Origin: Patescibacteria group bacterium
GTDB lineage: Bacteria > Patescibacteriota > Microgenomatia > UBA8517
Reading direction: 5' to 3'
DNA: 18,700 bases
Assembly: GCA_025057695.1 (NCBI GenBank)
Contig: JANWVB010000017.1
Location: 1-18,700, forward strand
Positions within the stretch are counted from its first letter, which is position 1. The number at the start of each line of letters is the position of its first letter. Below, in pieces: positions 1 through 7,207 of the stretch. Under the pieces are notes generated by a model, which saw nothing but the letters and a program-made list of their open reading frames with translations, searched no databases and was not told the origin of the DNA. A program made the translations under genes and the position numbers.

Positions 1-1
1 G

Positions 2-253
2 GCAATTGGAGATACAACTGGCAGAACAATAGACCCCGCAGAAAAACAGCCAATGGATGGATTTAGAATCAGTGAAATTGACGATGGTACAATTACCTAT
101 TATGGCTATACAAATAAAGACGGCGCTTGGATTATCATACGAGAAGACACTGAAAATAATTCCTTTAGATACATAAAAGGAGATAGCAACTTTAAAGAAA
201 ATTGGGACAAAAGAGCTTGGCTGGATTATGACTATTACTACAATGTGTTCTAA
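2..253 (+). CDS. Small phage structural-type protein, 3' part (5' end outside window)
   Basis: The reading frame is open from base 2, so the gene probably begins upstream of the window and only its last 83 codons are seen. An internal ATG at 53 could give a 66-residue protein, but the in-frame codons before it read as protein (AIGDTTGRTIDPAEKQ), which argues for a longer gene. The visible part has short beta-like segments rich in Tyr, Gly and Asp and ends in GDSNFKENWDKRA followed by aromatic residues. From memory, small proteins with a similar ending (a 'GD..F...W..RA' pattern) lie beside tail genes in many uncultured phage contigs. That comparison is recollection, not a search. There is no signal peptide, membrane segment or enzyme motif. 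It is followed by a 56-nt A/T-rich gap and then the first glycosyltransferase. Confidence 0.6.
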   Translation, partial: AIGDTTGRTIDPAEKQPMDGFRISEIDDGTITYYGYTNKDGAWIIIREDTENNSFRYIKGDSNFKENWDKRAWLDYDYYYNVF

Positions 254-309
254 TATACACTGATAAACACTATATTGAATATTTCGAATAAATTCGTATT
301 ATTTCTTTG

Positions 310-1092
310 ATGTTGTCAATCATAATTCCATCATACAAAGATCCTTATCTCTGGAAAACAATTGATTCTATTTTGCAAAATGCCAGAGGAGAAATAGAAA
401 TAATAGCTGTGTTTGATGGCTATTGGCCACCTGCTCCAATTCTTGAAGAGCCAAGAGTTCGCTATATACATCTTGGTAGAAACCGAGGCATGAGAAGAGC
501 CATAAACGCAGGAGTTGATATAGCCAGAGGAGAATTTATTATGCGAACGGATGAGCATTGCGCCTTTGGTCCGGGATTTGATGTCATCCTAACTAGCGAA
601 TGCGAACCAAATTGGATTGTGACACCACGCAGGTACTTTTTGGATCCAGTGAAATGGGAGATTATGAACATACCACCTGTTGATCACATGAAACTAAAAA
701 TACAACGCGTAAATGAAAGGGTACGCAAATTTACAGGAGTTGAAGCTCCGGGAGACGACAGCCAACCAATTCAAGAGTCAATGGCCATGCAAGGTTCGTG
801 TTGGATGATGCCAAGGTCTTGGTGGGACAAAGTGATTGTTGAGCTTCAAAACGAAGGGTATGGTCCACATTACCAAGACAGTCATGAGATGGTTTTTAAA
901 ACTTGGCAAGCAGGAGGCAAGCTAATGGTAAATAAAAAAACTTGGCACGCTCACAAACATCGAAGTTTCCCACGCACTCACAACAATGGTACAACAGAAA
1001 ACCCTTCAAACAACGAGGCTTGCTGGACATACGCCTTGTCGGTATGGGAAGAATACTATAACAAAGAAATCAAACCGAAATGGGGAATGTAA
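310..1092 (+). CDS. GT-A glycosyltransferase (family 2/27-like), DxH type
   Basis: A 260-residue soluble glycosyltransferase. It opens directly with the nucleotide-binding strand (MLSIIIPSYKDPYL) and has a conserved Asp at 36 (AVFDG). The metal site is D81-E-H83 within RTDEHCAFGPGFD, followed by QGSCWMM (161-167), a TWQAGG segment (198-203) and a terminal His cluster HAHKH (213-217). DxH plus a distal His after a W-x2-GG helix is the arrangement of polypeptide GalNAc-transferases (GT27), unlike the DxD of ordinary family 2 enzymes. Donor and acceptor are unknown. The start is placed at ATG 310, because the related protein at 1803 begins with the same residues; a TTG at 307 is also in frame. 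No Shine-Dalgarno is seen. There is no membrane anchor, so it should act in the cytoplasm. Confidence 0.87.
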   Translation: MLSIIIPSYKDPYLWKTIDSILQNARGEIEIIAVFDGYWPPAPILEEPRVRYIHLGRNRGMRRAINAGVDIARGEFIMRTDEHCAFGPGFDVILTSECEPNWIVTPRRYFLDPVKWEIMNIPPVDHMKLKIQRVNERVRKFTGVEAPGDDSQPIQESMAMQGSCWMMPRSWWDKVIVELQNEGYGPHYQDSHEMVFKTWQAGGKLMVNKKTWHAHKHRSFPRTHNNGTTENPSNNEACWTYALSVWEEYYNKEIKPKWGM

Positions 1093-1117
1093 AAAAGAAA
1101 AAAAGTTTATCGGTACA

Positions 1118-1726
1118 ATGTCTGACTGTGATAAAAATAAAAACGATATACCAGAGCATTACAAACGTAGAATAAAACAACTTCTACACGAGTACAATCG
1201 TCCTTTCCCGGGACCTTACTATTTTGCGAGGTTATTGCGAGGCAAAAACAAAGTAAAAATTGCAGATCTTGGTTCTGGACCTGTTTGCACACTTGGAAAT
1301 ATTTGGGGAAATGTAGAAATCTCTATAATTGCTTCAGATTTGCGCGCGGAAGCCTATCTTAAGTTAATTCAACCTTTCGGAGTTAAACTTGTAACTCCAC
1401 TTGAATACCAAGACATGGAAAACCTTACCTACGAAGATGAATCTTTTGATGTAGTTCATTGTGTCAATGCTTTAGACCATACACCAGACGCCAAAGCCGC
1501 GCTTTGTGAAATGCAAAGAATCTGCAAAGTCGGAGGTTACATCTACCTAAGACATGCTCACAACCAAAAAACCGCGCATAAAGGACGTGGACATTTTTGG
1601 GACATTAAAGCTGAAGGAATAACAAATGGAATAGAAACTATAAAATTAGAAAAAGGTTGGAAAACGATAGACGACGGAGACTTTGTCATATCAATTTATC
1701 ATAAAGAAAAATCTGTCAATTTTTAG
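1118..1726 (+). CDS. Class I SAM-dependent methyltransferase (Methyltransf_11-like)
   Basis: A 202-residue Rossmann-fold methyltransferase. Motif I is KIADLGSGPVCTLG (47-60). The acidic loop that binds the ribose of SAM is IIASDLRAE (70-78). The motif IV region is FDVVHCVNALDHTPD (110-124) and the post-motif strand is KVGGYIYL (137-144). This is the layout of family 11/25 small-molecule methyltransferases, and the surrounding transferases suggest O-methylation of a sugar. The frame stays open back to 986, inside the preceding gene, but that extension is basic and unlike the family, so ATG 1118 is preferred; it lies 25 nt after the previous stop. No Shine-Dalgarno is visible. The substrate is not predictable from sequence. 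Confidence 0.85.
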   Translation: MSDCDKNKNDIPEHYKRRIKQLLHEYNRPFPGPYYFARLLRGKNKVKIADLGSGPVCTLGNIWGNVEISIIASDLRAEAYLKLIQPFGVKLVTPLEYQDMENLTYEDESFDVVHCVNALDHTPDAKAALCEMQRICKVGGYIYLRHAHNQKTAHKGRGHFWDIKAEGITNGIETIKLEKGWKTIDDGDFVISIYHKEKSVNF

Positions 1727-1802
1727 GCACAATGATTAACGATAAATTTTTTTGCGCATTTTTTGTCAGCTCTTTTATTAAAGTACAAATTGCAAATACT
1801 TT

Positions 1803-2696
1803 ATGTTGTCAATAATAATTCCATCGTACAACGAACCATATCTTGTTAATACAATTAACTCAATCCTAGAAAACGCACATGGCGACATAGAGATTTTTGT
1901 AAATGTTGACGATGGAAAAAAAGTCAATTTTGGGGAAAAAGATAAAAGAGTAAAATTTCACTACCCTAGCTCCCCACTTGGAATGCGAGGAGGAATAAAT
2001 CGCGGGCTATCAGAAGCAAAAGGCAAATATATTATGAAAGTGGACGCTCACTGCGTATTCGCTCCGGGATTTGATGTGGAAATTTGCAATCACATGCAAG
2101 AAAACTGGCTTATAATTCCAAGAAGATATGGTTTATACGCGGATGGCTGGAGAAGAGAAACTCGTTTTCCGCCAAAAGATTATCACTATCTTTGCTATCC
2201 GATAAATACAAGTTTTGGTCTTGCAATGTTCCCTATAGAATGGAAAGAAAAAAGAATTGAAAGAAAAGATTTTTTAATTGATGATACTATGACTTTCCAG
2301 GGAAGTTGTTATGTGGCAAACAGAAAATATTTTATGAAAACAGTTGGCTTTTTAGACGATAATCCCAAAACCTGCGGTACATTTGGCGGAGAACAAATGG
2401 AAGTGGGACTTAAATACTGGTTAAATGGCGGAGAAGTAAAAGTAAATAAAAAAACATGGTACGGGCATTTATTCAAAAATTCTAGGTACTACAAAGAAAC
2501 AGGCGGAACATCGGCTTGGAAGCATAAGTCGCATCTTAAGTACCGCGGTGGGTGGAAATGGTTGTCAAAACACTTTCTCAACAACGAAAACCCAAAACTA
2601 AAATACAAATTCTCATGGCTTTTGGAAAAGTTCTGGCCAGTTCCAACATGGCCTGAAGACAGAAACCTCTGGGTATACCCGGAGCAACAAAGTTAA
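1803..2696 (+). CDS. GT-A glycosyltransferase, paralogue of the 310-1092 protein
   Basis: A 297-residue glycosyltransferase whose N-terminus (MLSIIIPSYNEPYL) and DNA sequence closely match the start of the 310 gene, so the two are paralogues. The metal motif D81-A-H83 lies in KVDAHCVFAPGFD. It is followed by FQGSCYV (165-171), GGEQMEVGLKYWLNGG (195-210) and the distal His in WYGHLF (219-224). The GGE...E...W-x2-GG...GH series is strikingly like the C-terminal catalytic segment of polypeptide GalNAc-transferases. The C-terminus carries SWLLEKFWPV (271-280), which recurs as SWLVERFWPV in the gene at 13403. It is preceded by a 76-nt A/T-rich gap without SD. It is probably cytoplasmic; donor and acceptor are unknown. 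Confidence 0.87.
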   Translation: MLSIIIPSYNEPYLVNTINSILENAHGDIEIFVNVDDGKKVNFGEKDKRVKFHYPSSPLGMRGGINRGLSEAKGKYIMKVDAHCVFAPGFDVEICNHMQENWLIIPRRYGLYADGWRRETRFPPKDYHYLCYPINTSFGLAMFPIEWKEKRIERKDFLIDDTMTFQGSCYVANRKYFMKTVGFLDDNPKTCGTFGGEQMEVGLKYWLNGGEVKVNKKTWYGHLFKNSRYYKETGGTSAWKHKSHLKYRGGWKWLSKHFLNNENPKLKYKFSWLLEKFWPVPTWPEDRNLWVYPEQQS

Positions 2697-2732
2697 CTAA
2701 CCAAAAAAAGAAACTAATATTAATTATCAAAT

Positions 2733-3263
2733 ATGGCAACAAACATGAATGTGTCAATAAGATATAGCACTTTTTTGCCAGTGCTGATGAAAGCTATGGA
2801 AATGACAAGCGAAGATGTGCTGGAACTGGGAGTTGGAGTATTCTCTACCCCCTACCTTCATTGGACATGCAAACTTCAAAAGCGAAATTTGTTAAGCATA
2901 GAAAACAACGAAATGTGGTTTAATTTTGCAAGAAAATATTATCAATCTAAAAGAGGTACTCCATATCGACATAGATTCATATTCGCAAACAATTGGGATG
3001 AGATAGAAAATTACATTTTGAAGCCTTGGGATGTGGTTTTGGTTGATCACTCGCCTTCTGAAAGACGAGTTGAAGAAATTAAAAAGTTAAAGGATTTTGG
3101 TAAGTATATAATTATCCATGATTCTGATGCTTATCAAGAACGCAATTATCACTATTCAACAATTTATCCACTTTTTAAATACAGGTACGATTTTGCAAAT
3201 GTAGAACCGGCAACTACTGTGCTTAGCAATTTGGTTGATTTATCAGATTTTAATGTGATGTAA
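2733..3263 (+). CDS. Class I SAM-dependent methyltransferase-like protein
   Basis: A 176-residue Rossmann-type protein. The SAM-binding strand and loop read DVLELGVGVFSTPYLHW (28-44), the acidic residue at the next strand is in LLSIENNEMW (53-62), the motif IV strand is DVVLVDHSPSERR (100-112), and a later strand ends in IIIHDSD (126-132). The VDHSP...HDSD pattern resembles small phage and bacterial methyltransferases that act on glycans. The alternative start at ATG 2745 would remove four residues. It follows the 1803 glycosyltransferase after 36 nt and precedes the epimerase by only 5 nt, so it is likely in the same transcript. The methyl-transfer role is inferred from fold motifs; the substrate is unknown. 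Confidence 0.75.
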   Translation: MATNMNVSIRYSTFLPVLMKAMEMTSEDVLELGVGVFSTPYLHWTCKLQKRNLLSIENNEMWFNFARKYYQSKRGTPYRHRFIFANNWDEIENYILKPWDVVLVDHSPSERRVEEIKKLKDFGKYIIIHDSDAYQERNYHYSTIYPLFKYRYDFANVEPATTVLSNLVDLSDFNVM

Positions 3264-3268
3264 AAACT

Positions 3269-4387
3269 ATGAAAAAAGATGATCTGGTACTAATAACCGG
3301 AGGTGCCGGATTCATTGGCAGTCATACAGTAGATAAATTCATCAATAACGGTTACAAAGTCCGAATAATGGACAATTTATCGGCACACGAAGGAAGATGG
3401 CCAAGTTACATAAACAAAAAAGCGCAGAAGGTAATCGGCGATGTAACAAACATAAAAGATTGGGAGATGTCGCTGGAAAATGTTTCAGTTGTAATACATC
3501 TTGCGGGAATAATGGATTTCCATCTTGAATTTTCAAGATTTTTTCAAATAAATACTGTCGGTACAGCAAACCTATACGAAGCCGTAGTAAAAAACAAACT
3601 AAATATAGAAAAAGTTGTGATAGCGTCCTCTCAATTTGTTTATGGATTTGGAAAATGGAAATGCCAAAGACATGGAGTTTTATACCCAAAAGAAGTTCCC
3701 GAAAGACTTAAAAAGGAAAATCGTTGGGACCCAATATGTCCAATGTGTGGCCAGAGTCTAACTTATCTAAAAAATAGCGAAGAACAACAAGCTGATCCAC
3801 CAAATCAATATGCAATATCAAAATACTCTCAAGAGCTAATAGGACTAAAATTAGGAAGACTATATAATATTCCAACCTCAGTACTTCGTTATTCCATAGC
3901 TCATGGCTCAAGACAAAATGTAAAGAACTTATATTCTGGCGCATTAAGAATATTTGCGCTTCAGATCATGAACAATCAACCTATTTCTTTATATGAAGAC
4001 GGAAACAATTTAAGAGATTTTGTTTCAGTGAAAGATGTCGCCAACGCAAATCTGGTAACTGCGACAAATCCAAAATCAAACTATCAAATATACAATGTAG
4101 GTGGTGGAAAATCATACACCATAGCAAAATTAGCAAAAATGATTGCAAAATCATTGAACAAAGATCTTAAAATATCAACCGGCTCGTATAGATTGGGAGA
4201 CATCAGGCACTCAGTATCAGACATATCCAAAATACAAAAACTAGGCTGGAAACCTACTCGCGCAGAATCTCAAAATATTAACGAGTTTTTAAGATGGTTA
4301 AAAAAGCAAAATATATCATCAACACACTTAGATAAGATAATGAATGAAATGAGAGAAAAAAATACCATAAGATCTTTTGCAAAATGA
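3269..4387 (+). CDS. NAD-dependent nucleotide-sugar epimerase (extended SDR) with zinc-ribbon insert
   Basis: A 372-residue extended short-chain dehydrogenase. The NAD-binding GGAGFIG (11-17), the acidic D35 ending the second strand, HLAG (77-80), the catalytic Ser region SSQFVYG (120-126) and Y181-x3-K185 are all present, so it should be active. Between the Ser and Tyr motifs is an insert with C132-x2-H135 and C157-x2-C160, a probable zinc ribbon. I recall the same Cys/His insert from dTDP-L-rhamnose 4-epimerase-type proteins, which make dTDP-6-deoxy-L-talose, so that activity is the best guess; UDP-sugar epimerases are the alternative. It is the only nucleotide-sugar enzyme in the window, so its substrate would come from the host or from genes elsewhere. 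It starts 5 nt after the previous stop, and its stop overlaps the next start (ATGA). Confidence 0.85.
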   Translation: MKKDDLVLITGGAGFIGSHTVDKFINNGYKVRIMDNLSAHEGRWPSYINKKAQKVIGDVTNIKDWEMSLENVSVVIHLAGIMDFHLEFSRFFQINTVGTANLYEAVVKNKLNIEKVVIASSQFVYGFGKWKCQRHGVLYPKEVPERLKKENRWDPICPMCGQSLTYLKNSEEQQADPPNQYAISKYSQELIGLKLGRLYNIPTSVLRYSIAHGSRQNVKNLYSGALRIFALQIMNNQPISLYEDGNNLRDFVSVKDVANANLVTATNPKSNYQIYNVGGGKSYTIAKLAKMIAKSLNKDLKISTGSYRLGDIRHSVSDISKIQKLGWKPTRAESQNINEFLRWLKKQNISSTHLDKIMNEMREKNTIRSFAK

Positions 4388-5079
4388 AACAGTTGCTTAT
4401 CTACATAAATCCAGTCGATAAAAAATTCTCCCAAGAGCACGATACTTTAACTAAAATCCAAATTGATAATTGTTTAAGTTTGGGAGTTACCCATCACGAT
4501 ATAATTTTAGTCACAAACTTTGAATACAAATACAAAGGAATTAGTTCAGTTGTGGTTGCCAACTATTCAGTGTTTGATCAAAACCGTTCCACCAAAATAC
4601 CGGCAATAAATGAACTTTTTAACAGAAATTTAATAGACGATAATGAGGTTTACTGGTTTCATGATCACGATGCGTTTCAATTGGTGCCATTTGAAGTTAA
4701 ACTAAGCAAAGACGCGGGATTTACCACACATGGAGCATACAACCCCAAACTTTGGAACGCCGGTAGCTTCTTTTTCAAAAAATCATCAAGAGATATATTT
4801 GAGAAAATCTATTATTACATGAACCTTCACAACTCCAACGAACAAAACGCTCTAACTTATATGTGGGAGAACAACATAGATAATATAAATGAAAGATACG
4901 AAATGATGAATCAAACATACAATATTGGCGTCTACAAAATTGCAGAAAACCTGACAATAAGTGAAAAACCAATCAAAGTGGCGCATTTTCATCCGCACAA
5001 AAAACACCATCTGGATAAGTACCGTCAAATTCTGCCGGAAAGGTTGATGAAAATTTTTGCAAACTATGGTATTTACTAA
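4384..5079 (+). CDS. Putative GT-A-like glycosyltransferase with DxD motif (phage type)
   Basis: A 231-residue protein whose start overlaps the epimerase stop by 4 nt (ATGA), implying translational coupling. The order of motifs fits a GT8-like GT-A fold: a nucleotide-binding N-terminal strand, D94-H-D96 in YWFHDHDAF, WNAGSFFFKK (124-133) where GT8 enzymes have a 'NSG...' segment, NEQNAL (152-157) where they have 'DQ..LN', and HFHPHKK (201-207) where they have the terminal HFxGxxKPW. Similar proteins occur in phage contigs, usually labelled hypothetical. The transferase role is inferred from this motif order alone; donor and acceptor are unknown. Coupling to the epimerase suggests it may use that enzyme's product. 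No membrane segment is visible. Confidence 0.68.
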   Translation: MKQLLIYINPVDKKFSQEHDTLTKIQIDNCLSLGVTHHDIILVTNFEYKYKGISSVVVANYSVFDQNRSTKIPAINELFNRNLIDDNEVYWFHDHDAFQLVPFEVKLSKDAGFTTHGAYNPKLWNAGSFFFKKSSRDIFEKIYYYMNLHNSNEQNALTYMWENNIDNINERYEMMNQTYNIGVYKIAENLTISEKPIKVAHFHPHKKHHLDKYRQILPERLMKIFANYGIY

Positions 5080-5109
5080 AAAAATAGTGTAAAAATATTT
5101 AAAAAGGTT

Positions 5110-5679
5110 ATGTTATTTACAGATTTAAACGCCATAGAGGCAGACTTTAAAGCGATCAAAACAAGAAATTACTACAAAATCTGGGAACCTTTTATGCGCA
5201 AGTATAATTGCCAGAGAGTATGCGAGCTTGGGGTATTTAAAGGAGATAATTTTATGAACATGATTGCTCACGGTCCCAAACTTGCTGTTGCTGTTGATTC
5301 TTGGCGTAACGAAGGAGTTCATAGCGAGAAAGACGCAAAGTATTCTAAAAAAGAATTAGAGGCACAATTTGAATACTTCAGAAGCAGGGTTAATTATCTG
5401 CCTTTTGTTCAAATCATAGTTGAAAACACAGCCAAGGCTGCAGAAAGATTCCCAAATAACTATTTTGATTTCGTATATATAGACGCCGATCATTCTGTAG
5501 AAGGATGTACCAAAGACATTGTCAGCTGGTATCCAAAAGTCAAATATGGAAAATTCCTAGTGGGACACGATTACAGACGAGGCTTTGGGGTAGTGGAAGC
5601 TGTAAACAAATTCGTTGCGGAAAAAAAGCTAAAGCTTATGTTCCTTGCTCCTAGCACATGGGCGGTAGTTAAAGTCTAA
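5110..5679 (+). CDS. SAM-dependent methyltransferase, Methyltransf_24 type
   Basis: A 189-residue methyltransferase. Motif I is VCELGVFKGDNF (37-48), the SAM-ribose acidic strand is AVAVDSW, motif IV is FDFVYIDADHSVEG, and the late strand is FLVGHDYRRGFGVVEAV. The paired 'YIDADH' and 'GHDY' motifs are typical of the Methyltransf_24/CmcI-like group, where the Asp and His residues help bind a metal and the sugar hydroxyl. It shares this layout with the three tandem genes at 9275-11171, making four members in the window. The leader AAAAAGG at 5101-5107 is the nearest thing to a Shine-Dalgarno here, but it ends 2 nt from the ATG, too close to be typical. Sugar O-methylation is likely by context; the position methylated is unknown. 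Confidence 0.84.
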   Translation: MLFTDLNAIEADFKAIKTRNYYKIWEPFMRKYNCQRVCELGVFKGDNFMNMIAHGPKLAVAVDSWRNEGVHSEKDAKYSKKELEAQFEYFRSRVNYLPFVQIIVENTAKAAERFPNNYFDFVYIDADHSVEGCTKDIVSWYPKVKYGKFLVGHDYRRGFGVVEAVNKFVAEKKLKLMFLAPSTWAVVKV

Positions 5680-5707
5680 CAATTCTAGATTTTTTTGATT
5701 AACCTCA

Positions 5708-6373
5708 ATGTGCGGCTTTTTGGTTTACAAAAAATCAGGCAACAATTTTTACATCCAAAAACGAGGTACAGACTTCACAAATCAAGTAAAGATAAATGGT
5801 TTCACATTCGTGCACAACTTGCTTTCTGTCACCGGCAAATTCACTCCCCAACCTTTTATAAACGGCGATATTGTTTGTGTTTATAATGGCGAAATTTATA
5901 ATCATAAATTTACCAATTCTGACGGCGAAAACATTATCCCGCTTTACAAGAAATACGGTACTGAGTTTCCAAAATATCTGGACGGAGAATGGGCTATCGC
6001 CTTGTATGATTTTGATAAAAAATTGGCAATATTTGCAACCGATTTGTTCGCCACAAAACCACTTTGGGTAAACGGTTTGGAATGCGCAAGTTACCAATCA
6101 GGAGTGGGTGGAGAAAAAATGCCCGCAAACACCATTTTGGTTTTGGACCTAGAGAGCAAAATAAAGGAAAGAAAAAATATATATAATTGGGACTTGCGTC
6201 AACATAAAAAAAGTTATGAAGATTGGATCTGGGCGTTTGAAAATGCGGTGAAAAAACGCGCCGTTGAGAATTGCTTCATTGGACTGTCCTGCGGTTACGA
6301 TAGCGGAGCAATTGCTTGTGCTTTACTCAAATTAAAAATTCCATTCAAGGCTTACATTGTAAAAGGAAAGTAA
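5708..6373 (+). CDS. asnB: Asparagine synthetase (glutamine-hydrolysing), N-terminal fragment
   Basis: The first 221 residues of a class II glutamine amidotransferase/asparagine synthetase. Cys2, the amidotransferase nucleophile, is present (MCGFLVY), as are YNGEIYNH (59-66), DGEWAIALYDF (92-102) and ATDLFATKPLW (110-120), the usual 'R-D-x-F-G-x-K-P-L' region. The synthetase domain begins with the ATP-pyrophosphatase loop LSCGYDSG (193-200), which is normally SGGxDS; here the second residue is Cys. Translation stops at TAA 6371-6373, just after this loop and therefore inside the synthetase domain. The same frame continues with family-like sequence to 6925. A natural two-subunit split would fall between domains, so this looks like a nonsense mutation, or a readthrough site. 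The fragment alone could still hydrolyse glutamine but should not make an amide product. Confidence 0.85.
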   Translation: MCGFLVYKKSGNNFYIQKRGTDFTNQVKINGFTFVHNLLSVTGKFTPQPFINGDIVCVYNGEIYNHKFTNSDGENIIPLYKKYGTEFPKYLDGEWAIALYDFDKKLAIFATDLFATKPLWVNGLECASYQSGVGGEKMPANTILVLDLESKIKERKNIYNWDLRQHKKSYEDWIWAFENAVKKRAVENCFIGLSCGYDSGAIACALLKLKIPFKAYIVKGK

Positions 6374-6925
6374 GATGAAAAAATTTTAAAAAAAAGAATT
6401 AAATTGCTTTCAGAATATGAATACTTAGATGAATCGACAGATTTTGCTGAAGAAAAAGATTGGCTTAATAAAAATGTAGAACCTTTTAGATATAAAATAA
6501 ACCAAACGGTACATACCGATAGCGCGTCTTTGGCATTGTCGCGAATTTGTAAAATGGCAAAATCAGAATCAAGAAAAGTTTATTTAAGCGGACAAGGAGG
6601 AGATGAAGTCATTGGAGATTACGCTTTGAAACCTCACCAAAGCCAATTCAAAGGCAAGTTCCCCAAAAAAATTCCGCTAAAACTGTGGAAGAATTTCTAC
6701 GATGGATACCAGTACTCATATCTGGGCAAAGAAGAATATGTTGCAGGTAGCCACTGTGTAGAAACACGTTACCCTTTTTTGGACAAACAGGTAGTACAGG
6801 AATTTTTATGGCTTGCCGTAGAATTAAAAAACAAACATTATAAAGCGCCAATCAGAGAATACTTGCTAAGAAATAATTTTCCTAACCTATTTGACAAAAA
6901 AATAGGCTTGAGTGTAAAAGTTTGA
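6374..6925 (+). pseudogene. asnB: Asparagine synthetase, C-terminal remnant in the same frame after an internal TAA
   Basis: The frame of the 5708 gene continues straight on after the stop at 6371-6373 with no shift, encoding the rest of the synthetase domain. Visible motifs are YLSGQGGDEVIGDY (normally LSGEGADELFGGY) and ETRYPFLDKQVVQEFL near the C-terminus. The only early start is TTG 6404 without SD, so independent translation is doubtful. Joined to the first part, the protein would be about 405 residues, shorter than the usual 500-600 of free-standing asparagine synthetases but plausible for phage forms. The carbamoyltransferase start follows 2 nt after this stop, so the two were probably translated as a coupled pair. 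Changing one base of the TAA to give a sense codon would restore the gene. Confidence 0.8.
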
Positions 6926-6927
6926 AT

Positions 6928-7098
6928 ATGAACAAAATCAAAAAAGCAAGGAAAAAAACAACAAAGATAGTTGGCTTCCACTCAGGACACGACGTTGCAT
7001 ACGCTATTTTGGAAAACGGAATACCAATAATACACGAAGAGTTAGAAAGAATTTCAAGGGTAAAAATGGAATATGGAGACGGGTTGAAGTTTTTTTGA
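6928..7098 (+). pseudogene. O-carbamoyltransferase (NodU/CmcH/TobZ type), 5' fragment cut off by a frameshift
   Basis: ATG 6928 opens a 56-residue frame that carries the canonical N-terminus of the carbamoyltransferase family: a basic leader, then IVGFHSGHDVAYAILENG and HEELERISRVK. It ends at TGA 7096-7098, immediately after seven Ts (7090-7096). Removing one T would join this frame to the one that continues at 7097 (ERQDKYDDIKYF) and on into the gene at 7208. The break is therefore a one-base insertion in a homopolymer, either real or an assembly error. A +1 slip on TTT-TTT-TGA is conceivable, but no SD-like stimulator is properly spaced as in prfB. With this fragment restored the enzyme would be about 532 residues, near the usual 550-600. 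Confidence 0.82.
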
Positions 7099-7207
7099 AA
7101 GACAAGATAAATACGATGACATCAAATATTTCACTTTTGCAAATGTTGTTGGCACTGCGCGCAAAAAATACCATGAAATCTGTCATCAAGCCAAATATAT
7201 TGAAAAA

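Noticed and set aside
986..1117. N-terminal extension of the first methyltransferase into the preceding glycosyltransferase
   Set aside because: The 44 extra residues are basic and low in structure, overlap the C-terminus of the 310 gene by over 100 nt, and precede a natural ATG at 1118.
1727..1802. Rho-independent terminator in the gap with two T runs
   Set aside because: T runs are present, but I could not find a GC-containing hairpin directly before either of them.
3342..3689. Antisense open frame of 115 codons opposite the epimerase
   Set aside because: It lies wholly opposite a gene with clear SDR motifs, its translation is hydrophobic and of biased composition with no family pattern, and every other real gene is on the + strand.
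5735..6097. Antisense open frame of 120 codons opposite the asparagine synthetase
   Set aside because: It is a shadow of the amidotransferase domain, whose Cys2 and DGEWAIALYDF motifs are certain; the antisense product has no recognisable features.
5708..6925. Stop-codon reassignment (TAA read as an amino acid)
   Set aside because: Most genes here, including motif-complete ones, end with TAA at sensible C-termini, so only the one internal TAA would need recoding.
7075..7098. A prfB-like programmed +1 frameshift with an upstream SD stimulator
   Set aside because: GGAG at 7075-7078 ends about 14 nt before the P-site TTT, far more than the few bases needed; kept only as a phase-variation or error hypothesis.
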